NCBI GenBank assembly: GCA_028023455.1
Contig: JAQFVV010000018.1
Span: 10,312,771-10,376,770 of the forward strand
Direction of reading: 5' to 3'
DNA length: 64,000 nucleotides
Origin: Epiperipatus broadwayi
Lineage: Eukaryota; Onychophora; Udeonychophora; Euonychophora; Peripatidae
A model generated the notes under the pieces. That model saw only the letters and a list, made by a program, of their open reading frames with translations. It made no database searches and was not told the DNA's origin. A program made the translations under genes and the position numbers. Positions 27,969 through 44,257 of this stretch are shown here, in pieces. Every line of letters begins with the position of its first letter. The stretch's first letter is position 1.

Positions 27969-28190
27969 TATAAATAGGGCCAAAAATCTATTGTGTCAGA
28001 GTTTAGTCAATAGTCGCTAGCCGACTCCATGCCTGTTTAATTTTTGAGCGCCTTCAGCCGCATTCTCCTTTGTCTTCAGCTTCACTCTTCGCTGTGCAGC
28101 TCCTACCACTCAAAAGTGCCCATGCCATAAAAAATGCCGCCTGCCACAGAAGATTCGTCAGTACTTCATCCCATCGAATCCTGAGGTAAC
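27969..28190 (+). promoter_or_regulatory. Core-promoter-like TATA/Inr with leader and possible donor
   Basis: TATAAATAG at 27969-27977 is followed 29 bases later by an initiator-like TCAGAG (27996-28001). Then comes a pyrimidine-rich leader with more CpG than its surroundings, and a possible splice donor GTAACC after CCTGAG near 28183. The leader has a two-codon upstream ORF and a 16-codon ORF that closes just before the donor. So it looks like a non-coding first exon, or the promoter region of an LTR element. No gene could be attached to it. Confidence 0.35.
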
Positions 28191-28830
28191 CATCCAAAGA
28201 TATAATCATACTACCTAATTCTAACCTCTAACTTTTTAAAATTAATGTACTCTTTATTTTGAATCTCTTTTAATTTGCCAATCGGCCAGTATGTTAAATT
28301 AATAATTATTTTCTTTGTATCAATTCTCTACTATCCAAATTAATACTACTATAAAATTTTTCATCCAACTCATGCTTATTATTTTAATAATTTAGTGCGA
28401 TTATAATTTATTTTTAATGATATTTTTATATTTGTCACTTAATTTTATTTGTAAATGCCAATCAAACCATGTCTTACAAACTTCTATATCCCACTGTGGA
28501 ATAGAAAGGGGGGGGGAATTAATGAGTTATTATTTATATCTAAATAGCTCGTAAGATTGAGTTTGTATTTTAAATGAATACATGCTTTTAAATAAATATT
28601 TTATCATAAATTTATACAAAATATATAAATATTTTGCAATCTGGAGAGGATATTGGTGTCCGTTAATTTTATTAATTTCTTTATTGATCATCATCGCCAA
28701 AAAAGGCTGGTGACTTAAATCTATTTTGTTATTTGCACTTTTAAGTGTGTGAATTTTAGTTTTTTATATGTTAAACAAAATAGTGATTCAAGAAGGGGGA
28801 GCAATGCACACTTCATTAATTATAGTATTA

Positions 28831-30265
28831 ACGGTTGTCGTCGATGAGCCATCATATCCCACTGGATGGCGCTGTTTTCGCGCTAAAACACATAAAAATG
28901 CCGTTTCCGCGGCCGACATGTTCGAACCCGTGTTTTCTACAATACAACTTTTTTGTTGTACTACAGATTGCAGGCCGCTATGTCGCGTCGCAGTACAGCA
29001 TGTATGTTTACGCAGCAAATATATTTTCCCAATTCACACAGTTTATAAAATTGTTACGGCTTGGGGAGAGGGTGTGTCTTTTTGAATTGGATGGAAATGT
29101 TATTTTCATTGGTTTTTATTTTATTTTAAAGTATTGAAATGTTCAGATTTTGTAAAGTAATAATTAACAGAGTTTTTACACCATAGTGTATTGAAGTTTT
29201 AAGTAGTAAATGTTGACGAGATATATGTATAAAGTGAATTGGAATTAGGTAATGTGTCAAGTAACGTACTGTTCATAACATTTCCATGAGACATTTTAAG
29301 ATTGTACCGTGTGTATATTTTTGAAATAAAAAAGAGCGTTAACACAAAAATATCCAGAAAGAAAAGTACAATTGTACACTGTTTTTTTAAATGTCATAAA
29401 AAGCATATATTATAAACATTTTATATATATATATTTGTCGTTGTTTAAAAAAGTTTTAGTTTCTTTCTTTTCTCCGACTACTGTTATACTTTGTTGAATA
29501 TAGTTTATGTTTATAGTTATCATTTATTTTATAGATGTTAGTAAAAAAAAGGATTTACAAAAATACGATTTTGATATTTTTTATTTTAGCATTACAAACA
29601 ACAGAACATTAATCGTAAACCTAACCTTAAAACTAACCCTAAAGCTAACCCTAAACTAATCCTAAAACTAACCCTAAACCTAACCGTAACAACTTTTACT
29701 TTTAGTTGCAATTCGATTTGAAATAAAAAATAGCGGTAAACAACAACAACAAAAAAGCCGTAACCCCAGTAAAAAAATTTCCGATAGAAAATTGATTTTT
29801 CTAATAAAAAGCAAATTAAAAAAGACAAATCAAATTGTAATTTGTTTCCTAAAACTAACCCTAAACCTACCGTAACAACTTTTACTTTTAGTTGTCATTC
29901 GATTTGAAATAAAAAATAGCGGTAAACAACAACAACAAAAAAAGCCGTAACCCCAGTAAAAAAATCTCCGATAGAAAATTGATTTTTCTAATAAAAAGCA
30001 AACTAAAAAAGACAAATCAAATTGTAATTTGTTTATTTTATTTTACATTTATTATTATCATTTAATTTGTATACGTTAATAAAAGAATAATATTTGAAAT
30101 TAAATAATATTTAAAAAAGACGATTTTCTTTTGTTTTTATTTTCGCATTACAAAAAACACATCAAAATGATTATAATTAACGGCCCGGGAATGATCATAT
30201 TTTATAGTTTAAGCGTGACAAGTGCGCCATCGAGTGGGATATAGTAGCTATTCGACTACAACCGT
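28831..30265. mobile_element. Terminal-inverted-repeat element with internal telomere-like cassette
   Basis: The ends form imperfect inverted repeats of about 53 bp (42 of 53 matching by eye). Both start ACGGTTGT and share the core ATATCCCACT.GATGGCGC. The element is flanked by ATTA on both sides (28827-28830 and 30266-30269), a likely 4-bp target duplication. Inside there is no recognisable transposase, so it is probably non-autonomous. The interior is less AT-rich than its flanks near the left end and contains the CCTAA-rich 187-bp direct repeat annotated separately. Short stretches near 29545-29600 and 30110-30160 are also similar to one another. The superfamily is unknown. Confidence 0.7.
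29610..30034. repeat. Interstitial telomere-like CCTAA array and 187-bp tandem duplication
   Basis: From about 29610 to 29690 the sequence is a degenerate array of CTAACC / CCCTAA units (complement TTAGGG, the usual animal telomere motif). A cassette starting CCTAAAACTAACC at 29661 is repeated at 29848, giving a period of 187 bp. Each copy then has a CGTAACAACTTTTAC segment, a CAACAACAACAA run and an A-rich tail. The second copy keeps only a short CCTAA stretch. It lies inside the inverted-repeat element at 28831-30265. Confidence 0.8.
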
Positions 30266-30339
30266 ATTAACTTCTGATTAATGATTCTATCTTACACGGG
30301 TCATTATTTTAACATATCATTACATATTTGTTAACCATT

Positions 30340-30830
30340 TAAGGCTTTATTTCAGTATTTAAATCCAATGATTTTATATTCTTATAATAGCATTGATGGC
30401 ATATGCCAAAATATTAAGAAGCCACATAGGGCTTTGATCTGATTCCGCTGTACCTCATTCCAGAGAGTCATGATCGTCTTCGTTTGTCATTCTTCTCCAA
30501 GTATAAATTTATATACTGCTTTGATTCGCTTGTATCTCGCGCCAGGGATTCAAAGCCTCCCATCTTTTAGTGTTCTCGTTCATAACAGAAGTCTAAGTCT
30601 ACTTCTAGAACATGCAGGTTAGTGTAGTTGAAGCTCTGTAGGGCTTTGCCGTGATCTGGACCCATAGTAACTTCCTACCTACCTTTTTCTTTCGGTACTG
30701 CTCTTGCATGAAGCTGGCGTACCATCTTAAAAATTTGGAGAATGACATTTTCTTGGCGGAAACTGCCACCCTCTCTCTCTTGCTGACATAATGCAAGCAC
30801 CACAATTTCTTATAGTTAGTTTTCTAGCCT
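30340..30830 (-). repeat. Unclassified relatively GC-rich repeat-like block
   Basis: Lies just right of the TIR element. On the minus strand it reads through short open frames and ends in AATAAAG near 30345, compatible with a polyadenylated transcript end or an LTR. A GTAGGT after a short open frame at about 30680 could be a donor. I recognise no protein. Confidence 0.25.
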
Positions 30831-31297
30831 GTTTAACAAAATAAATCGTAATGTGATAATGAAACTTCTCTTTGTAACATTTTTCATTGGAGTTTAGATC
30901 CAACTTCTCATGAAGCTGCCCTCCCCTTTATTGAAATAAGCCATTCCCATATTTATAGAGTTTCGCAATATTCTATTGTTAAATGTCGAAAATGTGTAAA
31001 ATAAATGTTTTAGTCTATTCACTGATCAAAATATATCCTTATTTTTATTGTTACAAGTAAGGTCTATAAATGAAAATAAACTTATGAAATGCCAAGGGCA
31101 TCTTACTAAAATCGTATAATCAGCGAAACTCTATCGTATCTTAAAATGTATTATTCTTAATGTATAAACGTCCACCAAAACACCCAGATAGATACATTTT
31201 GTAACATGAAATAAAATCCTATTTTTAAATATACGTTCAGTATTGTAACCGCAGCACTAAATTGATATTTGTTTAAATAAAAATAATTGTATCAAGT

Positions 31298-31850
31298 ATG
31301 CGGGATTCAAACTCAGACTTTCACATGACCCACTACTCTCAATGCCATCTCATATTGCTGACCCACCTGATCACACAATGTTGAAAAGATAAATAATCAC
31401 CAATATACTTATTTTATGCTAAACCAGCAATCATCAGTTGGTCTAGATTACTATCCTCACACACATATATATAATCAGTGAACAGCTTTATATTAAGATA
31501 GCCAATCTTCATACTTTAATGGACAGGCTTCAAACTATTCCAACTCACAACTGAACGTTCCACCATCAGATTTTCAAAGAAATGGAAAGCTGAAGAGTTG
31601 TGAGTTGGAATAGTTTGAAGCAAGTCCATTAAAGTATGAAGATTGGCTATCTTAATATAAAGCTGAGCACTGACTATATATATATATGTGTGAGTATAGT
31701 AATCTAGACCAACTGATGATTGCTGGTCGTGAAATACGTATATTGGTGATTATTTATCTTTTCAACATGTGTGTGATCAGATGGGTCAGCAATATGAGAT
31801 GGCACTTGAGAATAGTGGGTCATGTGAAAGTCTGAGTACAAATCCCGCAT
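31298..31850. repeat. Giant near-palindrome with equal 255-bp arms
   Basis: The left arm 31298-31552 and right arm 31596-31850 are inverted copies separated by a 43-bp loop. Outer ends read ATGCGGGATTCAAACTCAGA on the left and the near-complement CTGAGTACAAATCCCGCAT on the right. Read outward on the right arm, this contains a B-box-like GAGT.CAAATCCC, so the tRNA-like part is at the outer tip. Inner parts contain ACCAGCAATCATCAGTTGG and CATACTTTAATGGACAGG. Confidence 0.8.
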
Positions 31851-32599
31851 ATATTACATATATAAATACAGGTTTAAGCCTGTACAATGTATTAATTTAA
31901 ATGTTTGTAATGAAAACAAAGTTTTAAAGGCGTGAAGTTGATTATATATATAAAACTCATCTTGAATTTTGTCCAAATAAATATTTATATTTTTAAACTT
32001 AATCCAGTTGTTCGGATCTCCTTAATAATATTTATATTATATGTATGTTTTTAACTTATATCTTGGGTTCATTCAATTTCTCATTATCATCATCAGCTGA
32101 GTTCTCATGTAAAACGTTCTAGCACCGGGCCGGGATGGAATGAATTTATGTCGTACCACTGTAGGTGTTGTCCATAGTGTTATAGATTTGGGGAATGGGC
32201 AAACAGGTTAGAATTCATGATTGCTCCTGACCTGTGTATCTCGGGCATGATTGGATTCGGGGTACTTTTGCTCAGATTCTAAGTCTTGTTGGATGGGCAA
32301 ACATTTTCGAACCGGTACAATACGTTCTTGTTGTTGCAATTGTTATTATTACAGTATATATAATTTACTCATAAGGTAAATGAACATGTATAAGGAAACA
32401 CTGTAGCCAAAAAAACACCATGGTTTTTTTTCTTTATTGCCAAACAGTCAGAACAGAATCATCAATAGTTTTCTTAAAGAGTGGATTAATGTATGTGTGA
32501 ATAATTTTTTATAAGCATTTACAATCATAATAGATAAAATTAAATTATGATCTTTATTCCCAGGAGTCTATAAAGTTATCAACCGAGGCAGTAGTTAGA

Positions 32600-35170
32600 G
32601 ACCAAAGGTGAAAGGTGCTAAGAATGTCATGATTGTGGACCTATGCTGCCAATTTAATAATCTTTTATTTAAGTACCTATAACTGCAATTCACTTTTGAA
32701 TGGAGGATTCCATAAATTGGAAGAAGTAATGCTTAATAATAAATAGGACACTGTTTTGACTTGGTGAATTTAGAAGAAAAAACAACTGAATTGAAAAATG
32801 GACATATATTCTATTATAAAGGCACCAACATTGGAAACACAAGTAGAATGTATTCATTATAAATTAAATGGAAAAACAGTAGAATGAGTGAGAGAGGGAG
32901 ATTAATTGTTCAATTTATGCCCCAACAGTGCTCATTGTGATAAAGTATAAAATTTTATGTAGTTATATAAAAATGTTTTGATCACAACAAACAACATTTT
33001 AAAATTGCCAAAGAGACTTTAATACTAAAATTGAAAAACAACTGAATGATGAAAATGCTATGAATAATTAATTTGGTTATAGTTACTGAAATGAGAGGCC
33101 ACAGATTTGTGGAATTTCCAAAAAAATGTGCACTATAAATTATTTCTTTAAAAACAAAATGCTAAATAAAAATGAAAGTATCCAAATTAAGATACAACAG
33201 AATTAAATTGTAGATTGATTAACAAAAAATATATATTTCAAGATTGTAATGTTCTTAATAGATTTAATATAGGGAATAATCATTGATGTGAGATGTAAGA
33301 TATATGATTACAAAATTAGAGAGATGTAAACTATTAAAAAAAAAAAAATTACCATTTGTATTTTTAACTTTCAGAATCACTGCAATGAATTTAAATTAAT
33401 TGTTTTAAACTATTGACAAATTTTGAAAATGGTTTAAAAACTGAGGTGAATAAAGATAATTGATACTATACTAAGAATAAGAACAATGATAGCTGGTACC
33501 AAAAAAGCAGCAATTCACCAGTAAACTTTTACCAGAGACAATTTATCAAGCAGGAAAAATATAAAAATATTTAAAAATGATCCATTAAAAAGAATTGAAT
33601 ATCTGGAATTCTGTAAAATGGTATAAAACAGAGTTAATTATGATATGAAAAAAATAATGGTCAAATGGCAAGGAAAACTATATATATAAAAAAAAAAGGT
33701 TAAAAAAAAAATAAAACATCGTGTATTAGAAGGAAAAGTGTTTTAGCAATAAGAAGAAAAAATGAATCTATTACTAAAAAGAGGGATGATATCATGAAAT
33801 GTGTGGAAGAATTCTACAAGAAATTATACAGTACTAAAGAATAAGGAAACAAATTAATCACTACATTTTTTGAAGCACAAACATTGTAGATGAAGAGCGG
33901 AAATATGAAATTAAATCTATGAAGAAAGGGAAAAGCTCAGAGAAATGATAGAGATTATTATCAATATCTTGAAGCAGATAAAGAAACAGAAAAATTGTTA
34001 GCAAAACTATATGTTAAATATCTATATAATAAAGATGTACCAGATGATTGCAAGAATGCAGCAGTAATATTGATATTTAAGAAAGATGGTAGAAAAAATT
34101 TAGAAATTACATACTTATCAACTCTATATAAAATCTTTACCAAGACAATTTCAATTTGTCTATAGCAAACTTTGGAATCAAAAGATCAAGGTGAATTTAA
34201 AAGTGATTTTAGCACAATGGATTACATCCAAGTATTGAAAGAAATTATAACAAGGACCAATGAATATAAGTTGCCATTATTCTTTGAATTTGTGGATTAT
34301 GAAAACCCTTTTCTATAATGATTAAAGCTTTGAACCAATATAGTATCCTATTCTGAGCAATATTTATCAAAATATAACTATAGTAAATAGATTACAAATT
34401 GATTTTATATCTCCAAACTTTTTTACAGCAGTTTTACAAAAAGTATTCTGTAGATTAAAATGGAGAAGCTATGGGAATAGAAATGAGATTATTTAAGTCA
34501 TTTAAATTTTGCAGATGATATGATTGTTTTTGAAATAGTTTCACAGTTTCAGGAAATCCTGCAAGAATATTTAAACTAAGAAATTAGGACTAAAGATAAA
34601 TACTAAAAAAATATTAAAAAAATATTTAATGGTTTTTCTCATAAGAAAATAAAGATTGATAATCATGAATTAAAAGAAGTTAACAGTTACAAATAATTTG
34701 GTCAGACTATTATTATAGTTGGAAATTTTTTAATAGGAATAAATAATAAAGTAAAATATGCCCATATGGATGAAAAAGGTTTTTAATACATGTGATTTGC
34801 CAGTTCTTACTTATGGATTTGAGACTTGAACACTTAAAAGATGAGCAATACAGACTTAAAACTATTCAACAAAGTATGAAGAGATGTATGTTGGGAATAA
34901 TAAGGAATCATAAGCAAAATATTTAGATGAGAGAACAAATAGGTAGCATTGACATCACTGAAAGAATCAAGTGACCGAAATGGAAATGACTGGACATATA
35001 GTTAGAAGATATGATAATAGATGTACATTTGAAGTCTTAAATTGGATTCCAAGAGAAAGAGACCCAAAGTTTGTTGGTGTGATATGGAGAAGAGTTGCTT
35101 TAATTTAGAATAACTGGATTAAACTTGATCAACATGCAGTGATAGGTAATGGTTGAAAATGATAATGTTA
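32600..35170 (+). pseudogene. Decayed RTE-type LINE: endonuclease plus reverse transcriptase
   Basis: The plus strand shows both RTE domains in order despite many stops. The AP-endonuclease part has an ILYYKGTNIGNTS-like segment near 32.81 kb, and a region around 33.09-33.12 kb reading NERGHRFVEF. The RT part has SPNFFTAVLQ near 34.42 kb, FADDMIVF at 34508-34531, and VFNTCDLPVLTYG near 34.78 kb. A C-terminal stretch runs up to NGRCTFEVLNWIPRERD-like sequence near 35.03 kb. The 3' end has GGTAATGGTTGAAAATGATAATG, matching the end of the copy at 63.1 kb. Frameshifts are too many to count reliably by eye. Confidence 0.8.
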
Positions 35171-36217
35171 TTTAAAAAGTAAAGACAACCATTGGCTCAA
35201 CACCCAGAGATGTAGATAATTTCTTCACCACTAATAAAACTGCATTATATTGCAATCATATCTTTTATTTTTACAATCCGCATACCAACATTCATTTGAC
35301 CATATTGATCTTTACTATCTAATTAAGAGTGGTTGGATATTCATGTTATTTACCACAAAGTATTATAATATATTACAGTATTTTTCAAATATTTATTCTT
35401 TCTTACTAACTATAACATTATTTATTCTATTTTCTTCTCAACACACTTCCTAAACATGCACATAGAAAGTCATTATTGAACAATTTAACAAATTTTGCCA
35501 CAATCCAATTAAAGTTTTTTTCAATCTATCACTTTAATTAACTTTCTCTTCGCTTTCCTTATTACATTCCTGCAGAGTATTGCTGCACCAATGTATTTCT
35601 CTCAGAGCATATCTTCCTATTTCCAACTGATTTTTTGAATAGATATTACTGCTGGAAATCTCCTTTCATAAAATCTAGAATACTTCATATCTATTATAAA
35701 CTTTTGATATAATGGAATATAGCTTCTCCTTAACTGAAATCAGAGATATCTGAACCATTAATTATACTCAAAGTAACCTTTTATTATCATATCTCTCTTT
35801 TATTTTATATTCTTTATAGCACCTAAAATTTCATATTTTATTTTCTCTTACTTCCATAATATTGTTTTGTTCATTCAATAAATTGAGTTTTAAAGTCATT
35901 TTTTATCATTATTCAATCCTAAAATAAAAAGCCAAAATACCAGATTTTGTATAATCACTATTCACAAATTAATTATTCATATCCTTTCCAATTATGTCTA
36001 CACTCTTGAATAATAAATAACTAATACTTTCTACTTTTTTTTTTTTTTTACATAGTTTGTAAAGCTTATTGTCCAAAAAGTTATTTCATTTATAAAAATA
36101 TTGTTAATGATTCTGTCTGAGCTTTAATAAAATTATAAAATATCTTATTCCTGAAAATCTTTAAGTTCCTAGATTTATGTTTGTTAAACCACTAACCATT
36201 TCTTACGCTTGCTCCTG

Positions 36218-37253
36218 TTATTAAAACAGGCCAAACTCTCCATACAGTAGTGCCATTCAGTGCAAGCAAGAGTATTCAATGAATACCTGAAGGCTTGTGC
36301 ATAAAATCCCTATCTAGTGCCTATTCATTCACTATCCCCAGACTGTGGATCTGAGAGCACTGCACCTAGGTCTTAGGATTTAATGCAACCTTCCAGCGGC
36401 TCCTTTTATCTCTATTTAACTATAAAACTATGAGTCTAAAATTGAAAACAATATTTTTAATCCAAGCTCATTAGCTTACAGTCATATAGGTCTGAACTCA
36501 GTTCAGTACCAATACATATTGGTGTCTTTGGTTCTTTAATAACCATAGCTACCACTATCCTGTTAGGCAGGATTGGTATTAAACCACTAAGCATCACATG
36601 ATCATCATTTCTTATGCTTGCTCATAACTGTTATTAAAACAGGCAAAACTCTCCATACAGTAGTGCCATTCAGTGCAACACTCACTGATGAAAGCTATAA
36701 GCTAGAAACTAGTCTGGGGATATTGGATGAATAAGCATTAGATAGTGATTTTATGCAGAAGTCTTCTGGCATCTATTGATTGGAGAGTTTTGCCTGTTTT
36801 AATAACAGTTATAAGCAAGCATAAGAAATGGTGATCATGTGGTGTTTAATGGTTTAATACCAATCCTGCTTAATAGGATAGTGGTGGCTATAGTTATTAA
36901 AGAACCAAAGACACCAAAATGTATGGGTACTGAACTGAGTTCAGACCTATATAACTATATAAGCTTGGATTGGAAATATTATTGTGTTTTCAATTTTAGA
37001 CTCATAGTTTTGCAGTTAAGTAGAGATAAAAGGTGGTTGCTGGAGGGTTACACTAGATCCTAAGATCTAGATGCAGTGCTCTCAGATACAAGATTCATCA
37101 CTGCTAGAAGCCACAAGGCTAGAAACTTACCTGGGGATATTGGATGAGTAGGCATTAGATAGGGATTTTATGCACAAGCCTTCTGGCATCCATTGATTAT
37201 TCTGGCTTGCACTGAGTGGCACTACTGTATGGAGAGTTTTGTCTGTTTTAATA
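36218..37253. repeat. Giant near-palindrome of about 1.04 kb
   Basis: The arms 36218-36661 and 36782-37253 are inverted copies across a 120-bp loop. Shared blocks include TTAAAACAGGCAAAACTCTC, GGCTTGTGCATAAAATCCCT, GAACTCAGTTCAGTACC, TTTGGTTCTTTAATAA and AGGATTGGTATTAAACCA. The left arm lacks about 45 bp present in the right. The loop itself contains a further partial unit (CTAGAAACTAGTCTGGGGAT), so the family is nested. No coding capacity was recognised. Confidence 0.85.
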
Positions 37254-39100
37254 TATGTTTGTAATGAACTTTTTTTATTTTCCATTATTTTATCTTTTAT
37301 TTATGACATGTCTTGCTGCCTCAATTTTTAGTACTATAGTAATAAACAATTTTCATAACATTTTCAATCTATTTTTTATATAGAGAAATTGACATAAAAT
37401 CTTTGTCAAATTCTTTAGAATAACTCTTTTCTATCATGTTGTTAATCCTTTCCTAAAAAATTATTTTAATTATTATATTACTATTCATACATTAGAATCT
37501 ATCAAACATTTTCAATTTAATTGTTTTTTTTTTTTTTTGTAAAAACCTGACTTTTCATCTTACCCTGAATTACTTCATCTATTATTCACATATCTGCATT
37601 TAAAGCATGCTTTCCAATTTCTCACTAAATTCTCTTCAAAATTTGTGTCTTTTTTGAAGAGATACTGCATCATTCTAACATGCGAACCTGCAACTTTCTT
37701 ATATTTTATGAAAACTGCCAATGTCTTTATTAGCATTTTTTATTCGATACATTTATTTCCTTTAAAAATAATTATTTTTATTCCCCTCCTTTGGCATTAA
37801 ATTATAATTACTTTTATTTTTTCACTAAATCTAATCTACACTTTCTTACTTATCTTTGAACAATTCTTTTAAATGTTTTAGCATTCTCTATTTTGTATCC
37901 ATAAAAATATATCATCAGCAAAAAAAAAAAAAAAGATTAATCTCTTATCATTTAACAAAGGCATTTCAACATTTCTTCCTAACCTTTCTATTTTCACCTT
38001 CATTTCTTTTAAATACAATAAAAGCAATATACAATTCACAGAATAAGCTCTATCTCAATTCCATATCTTTTTTTAAGTGAAAAGTATATCTGTTATTTTT
38101 GTATACTTTTTAAAAGTACATCCACTAATCCTCTATCCATTCATATTGTACCAGAAATCCTCTTCCCTAATGATGGGGATGACACATTGATCTGCAAGAT
38201 ATTTGTTCACACACCGAGACACCATTTCTCATAATATATATATTATGACAGGCACACTTCGAATGGCCAAGCATAAGATGGTATTATGTAAGCAAATGGC
38301 TGAGAATATGTGATAAAGCCATTAAAAGGGAGGGTAAGCACCATCTATATAAATTAAAAAATTAAGTCAGGTTATAAAATAGGTGAGAGATGTCTGTGGA
38401 TACATCATATACTCGCACACATAAGAAAAGCCAATAGTTAAGGCTTATAATTTATAATTCAATGTGTTAGCATATTAGCTATATGCTTATAATAAATTTT
38501 TATTATATTTTTATGTTCATTTTTTTTCTTTAAATAAACGCAAATGCGTAATTTGTATTTATATTTTTTTTTGTTACATGCTTGTAAAAAGAAAAGAAAA
38601 TGGAAATATTTAAAAGTTCCAACATATAGGTAATTTTAAATCAAGAGTTTTATTAGTTGTTTTTCTCCACAAACGCATCATTTAAGCGGGGGGAGGGGGT
38701 CGTTGTTCTAAATTTAAGAAAAGCCTAAAGGCAATTATATTTTTAATAGATAAGTAATTTTGTTTCTTTTTTTTTTTAAATTATCAAATATATTTCAATT
38801 TGACAAAAGAGTTTGTTGAAATTTATGTTAATGCGGATGGGGACGATATCTAATTTAATTAAAAATATATTTTAAGTGTAATCTGATTATCAGAAAATAT
38901 CTTACATAGTCAAATTTTTTTCTTTTTTTTGTTGGTTGGTATGTTGAATCAGATAGTGGTCAGAGTAGAAAGAAAATTTAATTAAAAATTCTCGAGATTA
39001 ATTAGGGGATTACATAGGAATGCTTCGTGCATTGTATGGATCCATTAACAAAATTCAAAATTAACTAGTTAAGTGTTTTTCAAAGGGGTACCTAGATTGG
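37254..39100. other. No supported gene
   Basis: AT-rich sequence with T-runs and a G-run near 38690. Nothing recognised. Confidence 0.55.
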
Positions 39101-39730
39101 GATTGTAAGGAGTGGGCTATATAAGCTGTTCACCAGGTGTTTGGGGGACTCGGACACTCAGTCACACTCTCGCTAACTCTCTCTCTGAGTCAATCACTCA
39201 TTGAATCAGTCAATCATTCACTCATTCATATTAACTTACTGGATTTATTCACTTGCTTGCTGACTTATTGGATTTATTTGAACTTGCTTGCTTAAACTTA
39301 GACTGGGAGTTGAACATACAGAGACAGACTGTCAGCCTTCAAATTCTATATATTTTACATCACGCAGACGAAGAGTAAAGTCAAGATAGTTTCCAACTAG
39401 CCAATTCTTATTAGTGCGGCACAGAACTGTGTTTACTGAAGGGTGCTGATATTTAAAACACAAGTGTACTCGCATCAGTGAAATGGTCCTGGGGTAAAAA
39501 CCTCCAGTCAGCATGCCCGCCCAGCTCCACTCCTGCCATCAGAAATGTCTTTTGAATCCAGCCATCAAATGATGAGCAATATCGTCAGAAATGTCTCCTG
39601 AATCCAGCCCACAAATGATTGTGAAAGCTGCTGAACAATGCCGTATTAAAGACAAAAGTCCCAGCCGTCCTGGATGAACAGATAAATAGCCCATTCAAAA
39701 CCCAGAGAAGTACAATAGAGACTTTATGTA
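39101..39730 (+). promoter_or_regulatory. TATA-box promoter-like block, perhaps from an LTR
   Basis: TATATAAG at 39118-39125 is followed by GGACTCGGACACTCAGTCAC, then a CT-rich and TCAATCACTCA-rich leader. The downstream 400 bp is relatively GC-rich and includes a small duplication at 39538-39625. The arrangement resembles an LTR promoter and leader more than a host gene, but no LTR ends or pol domains were found. Confidence 0.3.
39538..39625. repeat. 50-bp imperfect tandem duplication
   Basis: ATCAGAAATGTCTTTTGAAT at about 39539 and GTCAGAAATGTCTCCTGAAT at about 39589 begin two similar units that both continue CCAGCC.(A)CAAATGAT. Confidence 0.7.
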
Positions 39731-40606
39731 ATACTCTTGTTATTTTTTTTTTATTCTGGTAATTTCATATAAATAACAATGTATAATATAGATCTTTTAT
39801 TTGTGTATTTCTTTCATTAAGATAATCTCATTTTAATTACTATTCAGTGTTTAAGAAATATATTCGTATGCGAGTTTATGATTCTCAGACCACTTTCTCA
39901 CTAGTTGATTCTTTTCTTTATGTTTTATATTTTTACATTCTCTTTCTTTATTAAAATAACTATAATAGTCTTATATATAAATATTTTATATTATTTATTA
40001 TGCATTGGGGTTGATTATTATTGTATTTATCTTGGTAATTGGCAAAGGGATACGGGATTCAATAAACATTTGTTTAATAATTATAAAATTGCCTTACTGC
40101 TTTCATACTTTATTTGTATTTCTTTCTCTAAAATAATAAGATAATTACATGAGTTTTGCGATTCCCATTTCTTTACCTGAATTAAAGAGAACGCTGAGCA
40201 TATGGGATTTAAATCTTTAGTCATTAGAGCATTTATTTCAATTAGATTTTTGTTTGTTTGACTATATTTAATATAATATTTGGCCTTGCATATGCTTTCA
40301 GGAGAAGGAATTAATCTTTTTCTTTCTGGGAGTGGCGCGAAGGATTGAAATTAAAGTAATCTTTCAAAGGTATGTAAGAGTCAATACTTTTATAAACATT
40401 CCAATGACTGCATCAAACCAATCATAAAAAGATTTAAAATTACTTCCTGTTCTGGCGTGCCACCATATTTTTTTTCATGTTCGATATGTGCGCATGCTCA
40501 TCTTATCAGGCTAGGGATGAACTGGTATAATATACATGCATTTATTCTAAATAAATAATATGTATTCAATGCATTTTCTCCCATAATTGGATTTGATAAT
40601 CAAACC

Positions 40607-44257
<3,651 letters not shown>

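Noticed and set aside
28768-29137. ORFs of about 100 codons on both strands
   Set aside because: They overlap the left inverted repeat and interior of the TIR element and contain no recognisable domain.
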